Part shown: piece after piece, positions 37,616 to 46,823 of the stretch
Layout of the letters: every line of letters begins with the position of its first letter
How positions within the stretch are numbered: position 1 is the stretch's first letter
Assembly: GCA_019351975.1 (NCBI GenBank)
Contig: JABBOG010000009.1
Span: forward strand, 1 to 64,000
DNA: 64,000 bases
Source: Acidobacteriota bacterium
GTDB taxonomy: Bacteria; Acidobacteriota; Terriglobia; Terriglobales; Acidobacteriaceae
Direction: 5' to 3'
Made by a program: the position numbers and the translations under genes
Notes under the pieces: generated by a model
The model's database searches: none
What the model was told of the DNA's origin: nothing
Seen by the model: the letters and a program-made list of their open reading frames with translations, nothing else

Positions 37616-38997
37616 CACCAGCAACACCAATAGCTACCTTCCGCGATCCGGCTGGTTCTCTCTGCCTGGAGGGTGACTTTGCCATCCGCACCATCCATCC
37701 ACACTCCCGCGATGAGGTGCTCGACTTCCTCGCATCTCCCCTCTGCGCGCGCCTTCAAAGCAGCGGGGATATGGTCGCCACAACCATCGATGACACCCCC
37801 GCCGGCCTGACACTACTCCATCCCAGGATTCAGATACCCACCTACCCGTGGGAGTGGACGCCCTCCCAATGGCTCGCCGCCGCTGATCTGACCCTCACCC
37901 TCTGCGAACAAGCCCTCGCCGAAGGCTGGGTGCTCAAAGACGCGACCCCCCTCAACATCCTCTTCGTCGGCCCGCGCCCCATCCTTGTCGATGTACTCTC
38001 CTTCGAGCGCTGGAATCCAGCACCATCCACCTACGCTTCCCACATCTGGCTCGCCTACGCGCAGTACATCCGCACCTTCCTTCTACCGCTTCTCATGAAC
38101 CGCATGCTCAGTTGGCCGCTGGAGCTCTCCCTCTTCAAGCGCGACGGGTACGAGCCCTCCGAACTGTACAAGGCCCTGAGCATATCTCAGCGCCTCTCAC
38201 CCGCCGCCTTCTGGCCTGTCACTCTCCCCGCAAAGCTGGATAAAGCAGGCTCCGGCCCTCCCAGGCCTCCGATGCACAAGTCGCCCGACCTCGCGCTGCA
38301 TCTGCTCAAGCGCACCCTCTCCGGCCTCCGCAAGCGCACCCATCGCGCCATGCCGCAACACGTCGGCTCTGAATGGAATGACTACACCTCCACCCTCCAT
38401 CACTACACAGAGCAGGAGAGCGCACAAAAGCTCGCCTGGGTGCGGCAGATCCTCACCGACCTCACGCCCTCCCGCGTCCTCGACATCGGCGCCAACACCG
38501 GCGTCTTCAGCGCCCTTGCCGCATCCACCGGAGCCACCGTCATCGCCCTTGAACGCGACCCCTCCGCCGCCGAAAGCCTCTTTCGCATGAGCCGCAAGAG
38601 CAGCCTGCCCATTCAAACCATCCACGCCGACCTCGCCCGTCCCACCCCCTCCGTCGGCTGGAACAACCGCGAAACCAGCACCCTCCTGCATCGCCTCCAG
38701 GGCCACGCCGATCTCATACTGATGCTCGCCGTGATCCACCACCTCATCTTGATGGAACAGATTCCACTCCCTGCCATCATCGATCTCGTTCACAGCCTCA
38801 CATCGCGACACCTCGTCCTCGAGTGGGTTCCCGTCACCGATCCCATGTTCCAAAGCCTCATGCGCGGCCGCGACAGCCTGTATGGCGCACTTACTGAAAG
38901 CGATCTCCTCGCCGCCTGCCATGGCCGCTTCCGCACCTTGCAACGGCAGCCCCTGGACAACGGACGCGTCCTGTTCCTCTTCTCAAAAGAAAATTAG
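37612..38997 (+). CDS. Kinase-like N-terminal domain fused to a SAM-dependent methyltransferase (NoeA-like)
   Basis: A 461-residue cytoplasmic protein. Residues about 285-455 are a class I methyltransferase: motif I RVLDIGANTGVFSALAAS, acidic motif II VIALERDPSA, and LILMLAVIHHLILMEQ as motif IV/V. The N-terminal 220 residues are not methyltransferase-like. They contain LKDATPLNILF and PILVDVLSFER, with Asp110, Asn115 and Asp127 at the spacing of the catalytic and metal-binding residues of protein/small-molecule kinases (D-x4-N-x11-D). The His before the catalytic Asp is missing and I find no clear glycine loop or Lys, so it may be a pseudokinase. NoeA-like methyltransferases belong to nodulation or polysaccharide loci. 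Coupled to the previous gene by ATGA; 60 bases before the phosphatase gene. Confidence 0.85.
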   Translation: MTPATPIATFRDPAGSLCLEGDFAIRTIHPHSRDEVLDFLASPLCARLQSSGDMVATTIDDTPAGLTLLHPRIQIPTYPWEWTPSQWLAAADLTLTLCEQALAEGWVLKDATPLNILFVGPRPILVDVLSFERWNPAPSTYASHIWLAYAQYIRTFLLPLLMNRMLSWPLELSLFKRDGYEPSELYKALSISQRLSPAAFWPVTLPAKLDKAGSGPPRPPMHKSPDLALHLLKRTLSGLRKRTHRAMPQHVGSEWNDYTSTLHHYTEQESAQKLAWVRQILTDLTPSRVLDIGANTGVFSALAASTGATVIALERDPSAAESLFRMSRKSSLPIQTIHADLARPTPSVGWNNRETSTLLHRLQGHADLILMLAVIHHLILMEQIPLPAIIDLVHSLTSRHLVLEWVPVTDPMFQSLMRGRDSLYGALTESDLLAACHGRFRTLQRQPLDNGRVLFLFSKEN

Positions 38998-39057
38998 ACT
39001 AATGCAGTTGCCAACCGCGCGGACGCCCTGCGCCGCCCATCGCGTACAAAGGAACAG

Positions 39058-40569
39058 ATGCTCAAGAAGCTGAGCCAGTGCATCGGCCTTGCCTCCATCA
39101 TTCTCGTCATGCAATACGGCGACCTGCTGGGAGGCGGCTCCGACGTCCGCATGCACGTTCCCTTCGCCCTCGGAGGCATCGTCTTCGCCCAACTCGCGGA
39201 CATCTTCCTCCTCGGCCTTCTGCTCTTCGCCGTCCTCGCTCCACTCTCGCGCACGCGCCTCTATCCTGCTCTCCGCCTGCTTCTCGCCATCGCCATCCCT
39301 CCTTACCTCATCCAACGCATCCGCCCCGCAATTCCATTCCCCCTTTCAAATGCCGCCCTGCTGATCGTGTCCATCGTCTGGGCAGCCTTCGTCATCGCCC
39401 TTTTCGCACGTTCCTACCGCTCCTATCAAAGACTCCTCCGCCTTGGAGACTTCGTCGGCACCTTTTTTGCCATCTTCGCCTTCTGCACCGTCATTCAGCT
39501 GCTCTACACCACACGTTGGACGCCCGGCCCCCATCAGCGCACCGCGACCTGGGCTACAACCACCCAGCTCCCTCGCCAGCATTCCCTCGTCGTATGGATC
39601 GTCTTCGACGAACTCTCCTTCGACCAGATCTACGAACACCGCTATCCCGGCCTCAATCTCCCTAACTTCGACGCCTTGCGCAACCAAAGCACCCTCTTTA
39701 CCAACGCTCAGCCCATCGGCGACCGCACCGTCAAAGTGATTCCCTCGCTGCTCGGCGGCCGCATCATCAGCCACTACCGCTTCACCTTCGACAATCAGCT
39801 CAAAGTTCGCTACGCCGACACCCCCGGCGTCCACCCCTTCGCCGGCCCCCAGACCATCTTCGCCGACGCGCAGACGCAAGGCTGGCGCACCGCCGCCGTC
39901 GGCTGGTACAACCCCTACTGCACCATCTACGCCTCAGCCATCGACGACTGCTACTGGATGAACCTCGACAAATTCGACGCTCCCATGGCACAGGACGCCA
40001 CCGCCGCCAACAACATCCTGCTCCCCCTCAAAGTCACCGCCGAAGAGCTCGTCCAGCCCAGCAAAGCACGCGACTTCCTCTGCACCTTTGACGTTCGCCA
40101 ACGCTACAAAACCTACATCGACCTCGAACAGTACACAGCGCAGCTACTCAAAAACGACCAGGCCGATTTCGTCTTCCTCCACCTGCCCATCCCGCACAGC
40201 CCCAACATCTGGGACCGCAAAACCAACAGCTTCACCCGCAAGTGCGGCAGCTCCTACGTCGATAACCTCGCCCTCACAGACCGCGAACTGGGCAAGATCA
40301 TGCGTACCCTCCAAAGCTCTCCGCGCTGGAAAGATACCACCCTCATCGTCGAAGGCGACCACTCCTGGCGCACCTATCTCTGGGAGAATCAGCCCTCATG
40401 GACTGACGAAGATGAAGTGGCCTCACACGATGACTTCGATCCCCGCCCTGCGATGATCATCCATCAGGCCGGCCAGACCACGCCGCAGATAAACGCCACA
40501 GCGTGGTCCATCCTCAACCTGCACACGGTCCTCGAACACATCATCCACGGCCAGACCATCCACCTCTAA
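39058..40569 (+). CDS. Membrane-anchored alkaline-phosphatase-superfamily protein (sulfatase / phosphoglycerol-transferase-like)
   Basis: A 503-residue protein: about four or five N-terminal membrane helices (to residue about 150), then an extracytoplasmic catalytic domain. The first metal/nucleophile region reads VVWIVFDELSFDQIYEHRYP (Asp184), with His380 in HLPIPHSPNIWDR and the late metal site EGDHSW (Asp434, His435). The nucleophile Thr/Ser is not obvious, and no sulfatase C/S-x-P-x-R motif is present. This fold transfers or removes phosphoglycerol, phosphoethanolamine or sulfate on envelope glycans. AAGGA precedes the ATG. It is the last gene of the operon starting at 37361 and converges with the TonB receptor gene six bases on. 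Confidence 0.86.
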   Translation: MLKKLSQCIGLASIILVMQYGDLLGGGSDVRMHVPFALGGIVFAQLADIFLLGLLLFAVLAPLSRTRLYPALRLLLAIAIPPYLIQRIRPAIPFPLSNAALLIVSIVWAAFVIALFARSYRSYQRLLRLGDFVGTFFAIFAFCTVIQLLYTTRWTPGPHQRTATWATTTQLPRQHSLVVWIVFDELSFDQIYEHRYPGLNLPNFDALRNQSTLFTNAQPIGDRTVKVIPSLLGGRIISHYRFTFDNQLKVRYADTPGVHPFAGPQTIFADAQTQGWRTAAVGWYNPYCTIYASAIDDCYWMNLDKFDAPMAQDATAANNILLPLKVTAEELVQPSKARDFLCTFDVRQRYKTYIDLEQYTAQLLKNDQADFVFLHLPIPHSPNIWDRKTNSFTRKCGSSYVDNLALTDRELGKIMRTLQSSPRWKDTTLIVEGDHSWRTYLWENQPSWTDEDEVASHDDFDPRPAMIIHQAGQTTPQINATAWSILNLHTVLEHIIHGQTIHL

Positions 40570-40575
40570 CTCTTC

Positions 40576-42951
40576 TCAATACTTGAACCGGTACCGCACC
40601 TCCGCAAAGAACTGCCGCGGATCGTTGTAGTGAAAGCCGCCAAACGTCAAACTGTTATCCAGCAGCGTCCTGCGGTCTTGCACATTCGTCACCGTCATCG
40701 ATCCGCTCAGTTTGCTGTTGAACGTCTTGCCCACTGCAACATCCACGCTCGTGTTGTACGGCAGATACTGGTTCGGATACGGCGTCGCAGGGTCCGGATC
40801 GCCATTATGAAATCCTGACCCAAAGTAGTAGTTCATCGACGCATACGACTGCCACGGCAGCGTCGCTCTAAATCCAACATTCAGCGTGTCGCGCTGATCG
40901 TGATCCAGCGGCGTATACCCCGGCGCAATGTAGCAGGGATCGCCCACAGCAGCCGACGGCCCCTGGCAGATCAAGCCGCCCGTGATCGCTCCAAGCTGCT
41001 CTGCAATCTGGTTCGAGTACGCCACATGGGCCTGCCCAAACTTCCACACTCGCGGCGACCGCAACGTCAGCTCCCACGCCCGCACCAGCGCTCCCTGGTC
41101 CGTGATCGGAAAGTAGATGCTCGAGTTTCCTACATTCGAGTGATCGAGAAAGTTCACAGCGCGCGTCTTGAAGTTGTCCACGTCCAGCAACCATCCCCTG
41201 GCCGGTCCTGGCAGCGGAATCTGCACACCAAACTGATGCTCTTCATCGCGCTCTCCATGCAATGTCGCGAAGCTCGTTCCACTGCTCACAGCATACGATT
41301 CCACCGCACAGTTTGTCGGCGTCGCACTTGCCGTCGTGCTCGTTCCGCACTGCACGGTCAACAGTGGCGGCGGCTGATAGAAGTGTCCATAGAATGCGCG
41401 GAATACCCATCCAATCTTCGGCACCCGTACCGCCACCCCAAAGCGCGGGTAGATATAGTTCTCCGCAAACGTCGTCTGGAAGTGCGACTGCCGCACCCCT
41501 GCAATCAGCGTCAGCCACGCAAACGGCTTGTAGTTGTCCGATACATACGACTCCACCAGCCCTGCGGACTCAGACCCAGGCGTCAGAAAATTCGGAGTCG
41601 GGCCGCCCGGCGGATTGAACACCGCACCAAACAGATCCTTGTCGTGCTGACCAAACGAATACACCCCACCCTCGATGCTGTTCCGCGCCACCACGGTGTT
41701 GAACGCGATCTGCCCACCCGCATAGTTCGACGCCCGCTTGTACGTCGTCGATACCGGCGTATCCTCAGGACTCGATGCATAGTCCACCGCGTTGTAGTGA
41801 TAGAACGGCGACAGCTGTAGCACCGTCGTCGTCGTGAACGAATGCAGATACGAGAACGCGTCCGCAATATCCGTCTCATGCTGCCCATCGCGCAGCCCGC
41901 TGGAGTTATATTGCAGCGCCTCAAAGTCCGTGCTGCTTGGGTCATACGGGACCTGGAAGTAATCCTCACGTTCCATCGCAATCAGCCGCAGCTGGTCCTT
42001 CGGCGTGCGATTGTAGATCAGCGAAGCGAAGCCTCCATAGCCGTTGTCCGCATCGTGATACACCTGCGCGATCGGCGGCGCGAGCCCATAATCGCTACGG
42101 TTGCCATTCAGGCTGCCGTAGTACGCAAACTTCTCCGTATGGTCGCCGAAGTTCAACTGATCGTTGGTCTGGTTGAAGTTGCCCGCATTGATCACCAGCT
42201 CTGCCTCGCGGTTGCGTTCAAACCCACTGCGCGGTACCACGTTGAAAACACCATACGTGCGGTCGCCCACATCCGCCGTGTAGCTGCCGCGCTGCACCTC
42301 GATATAGTCAATATCCTTCGGATCGATCTGCGCCGCAAGATTGCTCCCGATGTTCGTATTCGGAATCTCCACACCGTCGATCTGCCAATCAAGCTGGTGC
42401 CCGCCGCGCATGTGCAGCATGTCGTGCGTGACATACGCTCCCGGCGTGAAGTCCGTAATCATCGCGAGACTATTCGTGCGATCCGCTCCCGGCGTCTGCG
42501 CGATATCCTCGCGATCCACCAGCGTCGTCGGCGTCACACTGTTCACATTCGCCGTCGTCACCACGCCGTCCACCGACACACGCTGCTGCACCCTTCCCAC
42601 CTGCATCTCAAAGTGCAGCACCGGCGACGTATCCGATGCCAGCGTGTACACCCGCTCCTGCGTCTCGAACCCCGCCTTCGACACCACCACACGATAATCT
42701 CCGAGCGGCACCGAAGGAACTGAAAACTTCCCCGAAGCATCACTCTCCGCCTTTAGCACCAGGTCCGAGTGCACCGCACGTATCTCCACGCTCGCCCCCT
42801 CAATCGGCCTGTGCTGCGCATCATGGACGACGCCCTGCACCGTTCCAAAGATCGAAGCCCACGCACACGTGGCTGAAAGCACCAGCACACCCAACCACAC
42901 CCCAACGCGGCGCGCCACAGCACCGCCTTGGAAACAAAAGAACCAACACAT
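40576..42951 (-). CDS. TonB-dependent outer-membrane receptor with N-terminal carboxypeptidase-regulatory domain
   Basis: A 791-residue receptor. The start at 42951 gives MCWFFCFQGGAVARRVGVWLG with a signal peptide ending near CAWAS and GGAGAG seven bases upstream; the frame is open to 43053. Residues about 30-120 are the carboxypeptidase-regulatory domain (FGTVQGVVHDAQHRPIEGAS). The plug follows (MLHMRGGHQLDWQIDGVEIP, DIDYIEVQRGSYTADVGDRT), then a 22-strand-type barrel ending in the assembly signal EVRYRFKY. It is smaller than the roughly 1100-residue acidobacterial SusC-like receptors, which suits a small ligand such as a metal or siderophore. The small Cys/His protein gene lies 111 bases upstream on the same strand. 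Confidence 0.92.
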   Translation of the reverse strand: MCWFFCFQGGAVARRVGVWLGVLVLSATCAWASIFGTVQGVVHDAQHRPIEGASVEIRAVHSDLVLKAESDASGKFSVPSVPLGDYRVVVSKAGFETQERVYTLASDTSPVLHFEMQVGRVQQRVSVDGVVTTANVNSVTPTTLVDREDIAQTPGADRTNSLAMITDFTPGAYVTHDMLHMRGGHQLDWQIDGVEIPNTNIGSNLAAQIDPKDIDYIEVQRGSYTADVGDRTYGVFNVVPRSGFERNREAELVINAGNFNQTNDQLNFGDHTEKFAYYGSLNGNRSDYGLAPPIAQVYHDADNGYGGFASLIYNRTPKDQLRLIAMEREDYFQVPYDPSSTDFEALQYNSSGLRDGQHETDIADAFSYLHSFTTTTVLQLSPFYHYNAVDYASSPEDTPVSTTYKRASNYAGGQIAFNTVVARNSIEGGVYSFGQHDKDLFGAVFNPPGGPTPNFLTPGSESAGLVESYVSDNYKPFAWLTLIAGVRQSHFQTTFAENYIYPRFGVAVRVPKIGWVFRAFYGHFYQPPPLLTVQCGTSTTASATPTNCAVESYAVSSGTSFATLHGERDEEHQFGVQIPLPGPARGWLLDVDNFKTRAVNFLDHSNVGNSSIYFPITDQGALVRAWELTLRSPRVWKFGQAHVAYSNQIAEQLGAITGGLICQGPSAAVGDPCYIAPGYTPLDHDQRDTLNVGFRATLPWQSYASMNYYFGSGFHNGDPDPATPYPNQYLPYNTSVDVAVGKTFNSKLSGSMTVTNVQDRRTLLDNSLTFGGFHYNDPRQFFAEVRYRFKY

Positions 42952-43062
42952 AGAAATCTCTCCGATCACGCATCGCGCGAACAGCAAACAAACTGCCTGA
43001 CAGCACAAGCGCGCAACGCATTGTTCCCCACACAGAGGATCAATCCATCCCAACGCAGTTCC

Positions 43063-43470
43063 TTAGCTTGAGAGAGAATCCACCGGTGGCCCACGCTTCT
43101 GCCGTGAGCGATCAAACGAAATCCGCCGCAGGCACTCCGCACGCGATGCCGCCGATGGCTCCCGCACCGCACCCACCACCCGATCCGCACGCATCTCAGG
43201 CACATAGCCTGAAAGATGCACCGCAGCCAGTGCGCGATGTCCCTGCGGATACATATCGCACACCGCACTCACGCGCAGAGTCTTCGACGCACCGTCCTCG
43301 CCCACCAACATCGCGCGCTCGTCCGCGGACATCGCACAATGATGTTTGCCATCCCGTCGACAACACGCAGGCAGCGACGACTCCGCCGAAGCTCCCATCG
43401 AGAGCATCGGCGCAACAGTCGGCAGTATCGTGACCGCAAATAACAGGATGGACAGCAGGCTTCGCAACAT
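43063..43470 (-). CDS. Small secreted protein with Cys-Cys-x5-His-His-Cys cluster
   Basis: A 135-residue protein with the start at 43470 (MLRSLLSILLFAVTILPTVAP, a signal peptide), GGAAG five bases upstream; earlier ATGs at about 43485-43491 exist. Just after the signal region is PACCRRDGKHHCAM, with Cys36, Cys37, His43, His44 and Cys45, an arrangement suited to binding a soft metal ion or forming a disulphide. Two further cysteines follow (AVCDMYPQ, AECLRRI). The C-terminus is basic. I recognise no named domain; DUF2946-like small periplasmic proteins near TonB receptors share this look. Likely co-transcribed with the receptor gene, so a metal-handling role is inferred, not shown. Confidence 0.72.
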   Translation of the reverse strand: MLRSLLSILLFAVTILPTVAPMLSMGASAESSLPACCRRDGKHHCAMSADERAMLVGEDGASKTLRVSAVCDMYPQGHRALAAVHLSGYVPEMRADRVVGAVREPSAASRAECLRRISFDRSRQKRGPPVDSLSS

Positions 43471-43527
43471 ACGTTCTTCCGCCATCATCATCGCATAGCG
43501 GCGCGTCACCCCTCCATCCATAGCCGC

Positions 43528-44949
43528 TTATCGGCTTTCCTGCAACATCAGCAACACGCAGGCATGCGGCGCAAGCTCTACTGAAACACCCTTCTTCTTG
43601 CCCATCGACTTCGCCGCCCAAACGTCTCGCACGGCCCACGCGTGTCCACTCAGTCCAGCGTCCATCGCCGCAAACGTCCGGTCCACCTTCATCGGCGCAT
43701 CGCCGGTGTTGAACACCGCCACCGCCACCCTTCCATCCTTCAGCCTAGACCGCCACACAATCAAGCTACCGTCATGCACCACCTGCGCGCTCTCGGTCGC
43801 CTGCTGGTTCACTGCGATGAAATCCTTGTTCGTCAGCATCGCCATCATCGCCGCATCCATCTTCGTCAGGTTCGCTCCTAAAATCATCGGACTTCGCCCA
43901 ATCGACCACAGCGTCAGCTCTGTCTTCACCTCATCCGGCGTCAGCATCGACATACGCGCTTTGCCCCACCCCGGCACCGGCCCCAGATACCCAATCGGCA
44001 GCATATCCGCATCCGGCCACGCGCCCGGCTTCGCATACTTGCTCCACGCATTCAGCCGCGCAAACTGATCCTTCGTCCCCTGCGGAAACGGCTTTCCCTG
44101 CGAGTCCCATACATCCCAGTGGTCATCCGCAATCCTCCACATATTCGAGAGCCGCGCCACCTCCGCAGCATGCGCCAGCGACGTCGGCCCAGGCGACAAA
44201 CTCAACACCATCGGCCGTCCCGTCCTATCAATCGCCCGCCGGATCATCTCAATCTCATCCAGCTTGTACGGATGGTCCGAGATGCAATCCACCTTCACAA
44301 AATCCACGCCCCATGCCGCATACTGCCGCATCAGCGAGTCATACCAGGCCTGCCCTGCCGCATTGTCTTTCACGCCCCAGTTCGTCGGGTCCCACGGGCA
44401 TGCATCCGTCTCGTCCGCTGCCTCCACCGCGTGAAACTTGCTGCCCTGAATCGGCATATCGCGCTCCACCGCCACGCGCGGAATCCCTCGCACAATGTGG
44501 ATGCCAAACTTCAGCCCCTGCGCATGCACCCACTCCCCCAGCGCCGAAAAACTTGTGTCCTCAATCGTCGCCGCCAGCTTTTCCTGTCCCGTTGGCGCTC
44601 GCTTCACCGGGGCAGGCATCCCCTGCACGCGCGCCGACGGAAACCGCTCCGGCACAGGCACATATCTTCCATACTCATCGATCGCATACCGCAGCGTGTC
44701 CGGCGTATCGCGATCCTGCGGATTCTCAAAGTACCACCCCTCGTCAATCACCGAGTAGTTCCACCCCGCGGGCAGCAGCTTCTCCTTCTGCACCATCACA
44801 TTGTCGCGAAACTGCGGCTCCGTAATCGTCAGCCCATATCCGTCCCAGCTGTTCCATCCCATCGGAGGCGTCGGCGCCACGCCCGCCTGTTGCGCCATCG
44901 CCATCCCTGACATCAGACCCATCGCCGTCAATACTGCAAAAAATCTCAT
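43528..44949 (-). CDS. GH27 alpha-galactosidase, secreted
   Basis: A 473-residue exported enzyme (signal peptide MRFFAVLTAMGLMSGMAMAQ) that removes terminal alpha-galactosyl residues. The GH27 start TPPMGWNSWDGYG is present; the nucleophile is Asp221 in GVDFVKVDCIS, and the acid/base Asp lies in MWRIADDHWDVWDS (Asp275/276). GLKFGIHIVRGIPRVAVE and the CPWD substrate region are typical, and the C-terminal antiparallel beta domain closes with HACVLLMLQ. TATCGT lies seven bases before the ATG with no Shine-Dalgarno site, a leaderless pattern. The GH79-like gene upstream on the same strand is 53 bases from its start, so they may be co-expressed. Confidence 0.94.
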   Translation of the reverse strand: MRFFAVLTAMGLMSGMAMAQQAGVAPTPPMGWNSWDGYGLTITEPQFRDNVMVQKEKLLPAGWNYSVIDEGWYFENPQDRDTPDTLRYAIDEYGRYVPVPERFPSARVQGMPAPVKRAPTGQEKLAATIEDTSFSALGEWVHAQGLKFGIHIVRGIPRVAVERDMPIQGSKFHAVEAADETDACPWDPTNWGVKDNAAGQAWYDSLMRQYAAWGVDFVKVDCISDHPYKLDEIEMIRRAIDRTGRPMVLSLSPGPTSLAHAAEVARLSNMWRIADDHWDVWDSQGKPFPQGTKDQFARLNAWSKYAKPGAWPDADMLPIGYLGPVPGWGKARMSMLTPDEVKTELTLWSIGRSPMILGANLTKMDAAMMAMLTNKDFIAVNQQATESAQVVHDGSLIVWRSRLKDGRVAVAVFNTGDAPMKVDRTFAAMDAGLSGHAWAVRDVWAAKSMGKKKGVSVELAPHACVLLMLQESR

Positions 44950-45002
44950 GCAGAGAACGATACCATCGGCTCCCGCACCTGCGCACCTTCACCGCTCAGC
45001 TT

Positions 45003-46553
45003 TCACGCCACACGAAGCAGCACAGCGCTCAACGCCGGCACATAGCACGATATCTCCGCCCCATTCACCTCCAGCGTATACGGCTCCCCTTCATAGAACA
45101 TCCCATCCGTCCCCACCGCTCTCCCCTGAATCATCGCCGAACCCGACGCCGCGCTTTGCGTCATCGCCACCAACGTTCCTGCACTCGCGCTTGCAGGCAG
45201 GCTCAAGCTCAACTGAAGATTCTGCGTCGCATCCTTGTTCACCACCACCACGCTCACACCGCCATCCGCCCCCTGCACCGCGTACCCGCTCACGTTCAGC
45301 CCTCCCGCGCTCATCTGCGCAGAGAGCATCGTTCCCTGCCCCACCTTCGACGCCAGCAGCAGCCCATAGAAGCTCGGCTGCACACCGCTCACCGTGCCCC
45401 CCGCATCCACCAGCGGCGTCCCAATCTCCCCAGCGCCCGACGCTACACTTAGCCCCGACGCGCCTCCCTGCGCAGCTCCAAGCGCCGCATCCACCGCCCA
45501 CAGCGCCGACTCGTACGCATCGCTCACGCCTTCCACTCCGCCACCATCCACAGCACCGCATCGCGTCATCCTGTACGGCACACCCACCGACTGCGCCCCA
45601 TACTTCAACTGCAGCAACTCGGCCGCAAACGCAGAGTCCTCCACCAGCAAATCCTTCGCCGAACCCACCGTCGCCGCACTCCTCGCATACTGCTGCGTCA
45701 ATCCTCCAACCCCCGCTGCCGTCACATACTCCGCAAACGGAATCGTCCATCCATCCACATCGCTCGCCGCCGCCGGCCCCACCACCGGAGCATTCGGCGT
45801 CACCACCACAATCGCGTCACGGTACTGCTTCCACAGCGCCTCAAACTGCTCCACACTCCATCGCCCCGCATAGTAGCTTTCCGCGTCGCCATATCTCTCG
45901 CACGCGTTCCCAATCTCGACCCCAACCAGCAGCGCCCCAAGCCGCTGCGCCACATAGCCCACCTCCGCCGCCGCCAGCGCCGCCGTCGTCGCTCCACTGG
46001 CCGACCCGCCCAGATTCACCCCGTACACGCAGCTCCACCCCGTCGCCTTCAGAAACCCCGCAAGCCCATCCACATCCGCCGGCGCAATCTGGCCCTGCAC
46101 CTGCCCCTTGCCCTCAGCCACCCACACACTCTCATCCACCGAGCTCCCGCCCACACAAAGCACCCCCGCACCCATCAGCTTGAACAGCGCCACCAGCCCT
46201 GAATTCGACGCCGAAAACATCGGCCCCGCCAACGCACTCTTCTCATACGCCAACCCCGCAAATCCCGTCCCCACGCTCCCCAACGCCTCCGTACTGACCA
46301 CCATCGACGCCGCCACCACGGCACCCACCGGCACCGGCTGCGTACTCTCCACCATCGACACCGTCGAGCTTGGCGTCGAGTACACCGGAACCGCACCGCT
46401 CGCCGGTGCCGCTACCGGCTTCGTCACCGGCGCAGCCGCCACCATCCGCACCGCCAGCGATCCACATCCAGTCAATACCGAACTTCCCGCTATCGCCCCA
46501 AAACCCCGCAGCATCTGCCGCCGCGACATCCAACCTGCTCCCTTCACGCTCAT
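45003..46553 (-). CDS. GH79-like lipoprotein that appears to lack both catalytic glutamates
   Basis: The 516-residue protein has a Tat-like lipoprotein signal (SRRQMLRGFGAIAGSSVLTGC, Cys30) and GGAGG six bases before the ATG. The Ala/Pro/Val-rich residues 31-85 are a linker. The rest follows the (beta/alpha)8 plus beta-sandwich plan of GH79 beta-glucuronidase-like proteins, known from Acidobacterium: FAGLAYEKSAL, GVLCVGGSSVDESVW, GVNLGG, and the C-terminal GGVSVVVVNKD and VPALSAVLLRVA. Where the family has GNEPD (acid/base), this reads GVEIGNACERYG (Ala217). Where it has E-x-N-S (nucleophile), this reads YRMTRCGAVDGGGVEGVSDA (Arg331). It may therefore bind sugars without cleaving them, or use other residues. 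Confidence 0.75.
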   Translation of the reverse strand: MSVKGAGWMSRRQMLRGFGAIAGSSVLTGCGSLAVRMVAAAPVTKPVAAPASGAVPVYSTPSSTVSMVESTQPVPVGAVVAASMVVSTEALGSVGTGFAGLAYEKSALAGPMFSASNSGLVALFKLMGAGVLCVGGSSVDESVWVAEGKGQVQGQIAPADVDGLAGFLKATGWSCVYGVNLGGSASGATTAALAAAEVGYVAQRLGALLVGVEIGNACERYGDAESYYAGRWSVEQFEALWKQYRDAIVVVTPNAPVVGPAAASDVDGWTIPFAEYVTAAGVGGLTQQYARSAATVGSAKDLLVEDSAFAAELLQLKYGAQSVGVPYRMTRCGAVDGGGVEGVSDAYESALWAVDAALGAAQGGASGLSVASGAGEIGTPLVDAGGTVSGVQPSFYGLLLASKVGQGTMLSAQMSAGGLNVSGYAVQGADGGVSVVVVNKDATQNLQLSLSLPASASAGTLVAMTQSAASGSAMIQGRAVGTDGMFYEGEPYTLEVNGAEISCYVPALSAVLLRVA

Positions 46554-46603
46554 CCTGTCCTCCCCTTGCAGCCTTCCGCGAGACCGCGCTTCTGCGTCGC
46601 CAA

Positions 46604-46619
46604 CTTAGAAAAGTCTAAG
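46604..46619. promoter_or_regulatory. Inverted repeat upstream of the GH79-like gene
   Basis: CTTAGA-AAAG-TCTAAG lies 51 bases before the GH79-like start, in the promoter region shared with the divergent FmdB gene. Operator role is only a possibility. Confidence 0.3.
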
Positions 46620-46823
46620 GATGCAACGATGATCTTGGGTAACGCCTCATGAATCCAACGGTTGTGTAGCAAAGCCGTACAGCATCCTGAGAGATCCCTC
46701 AATCTCCGCCACGCTGCCCACCCAAACCCATGGCGTATCCTTAACTCACGCCGATTCCTCCGCGTACCAACGACACCGCGCAGCCTCAAGCCTCGCGCAC
46801 CCATCGCACCCCAAGGACCCGCA

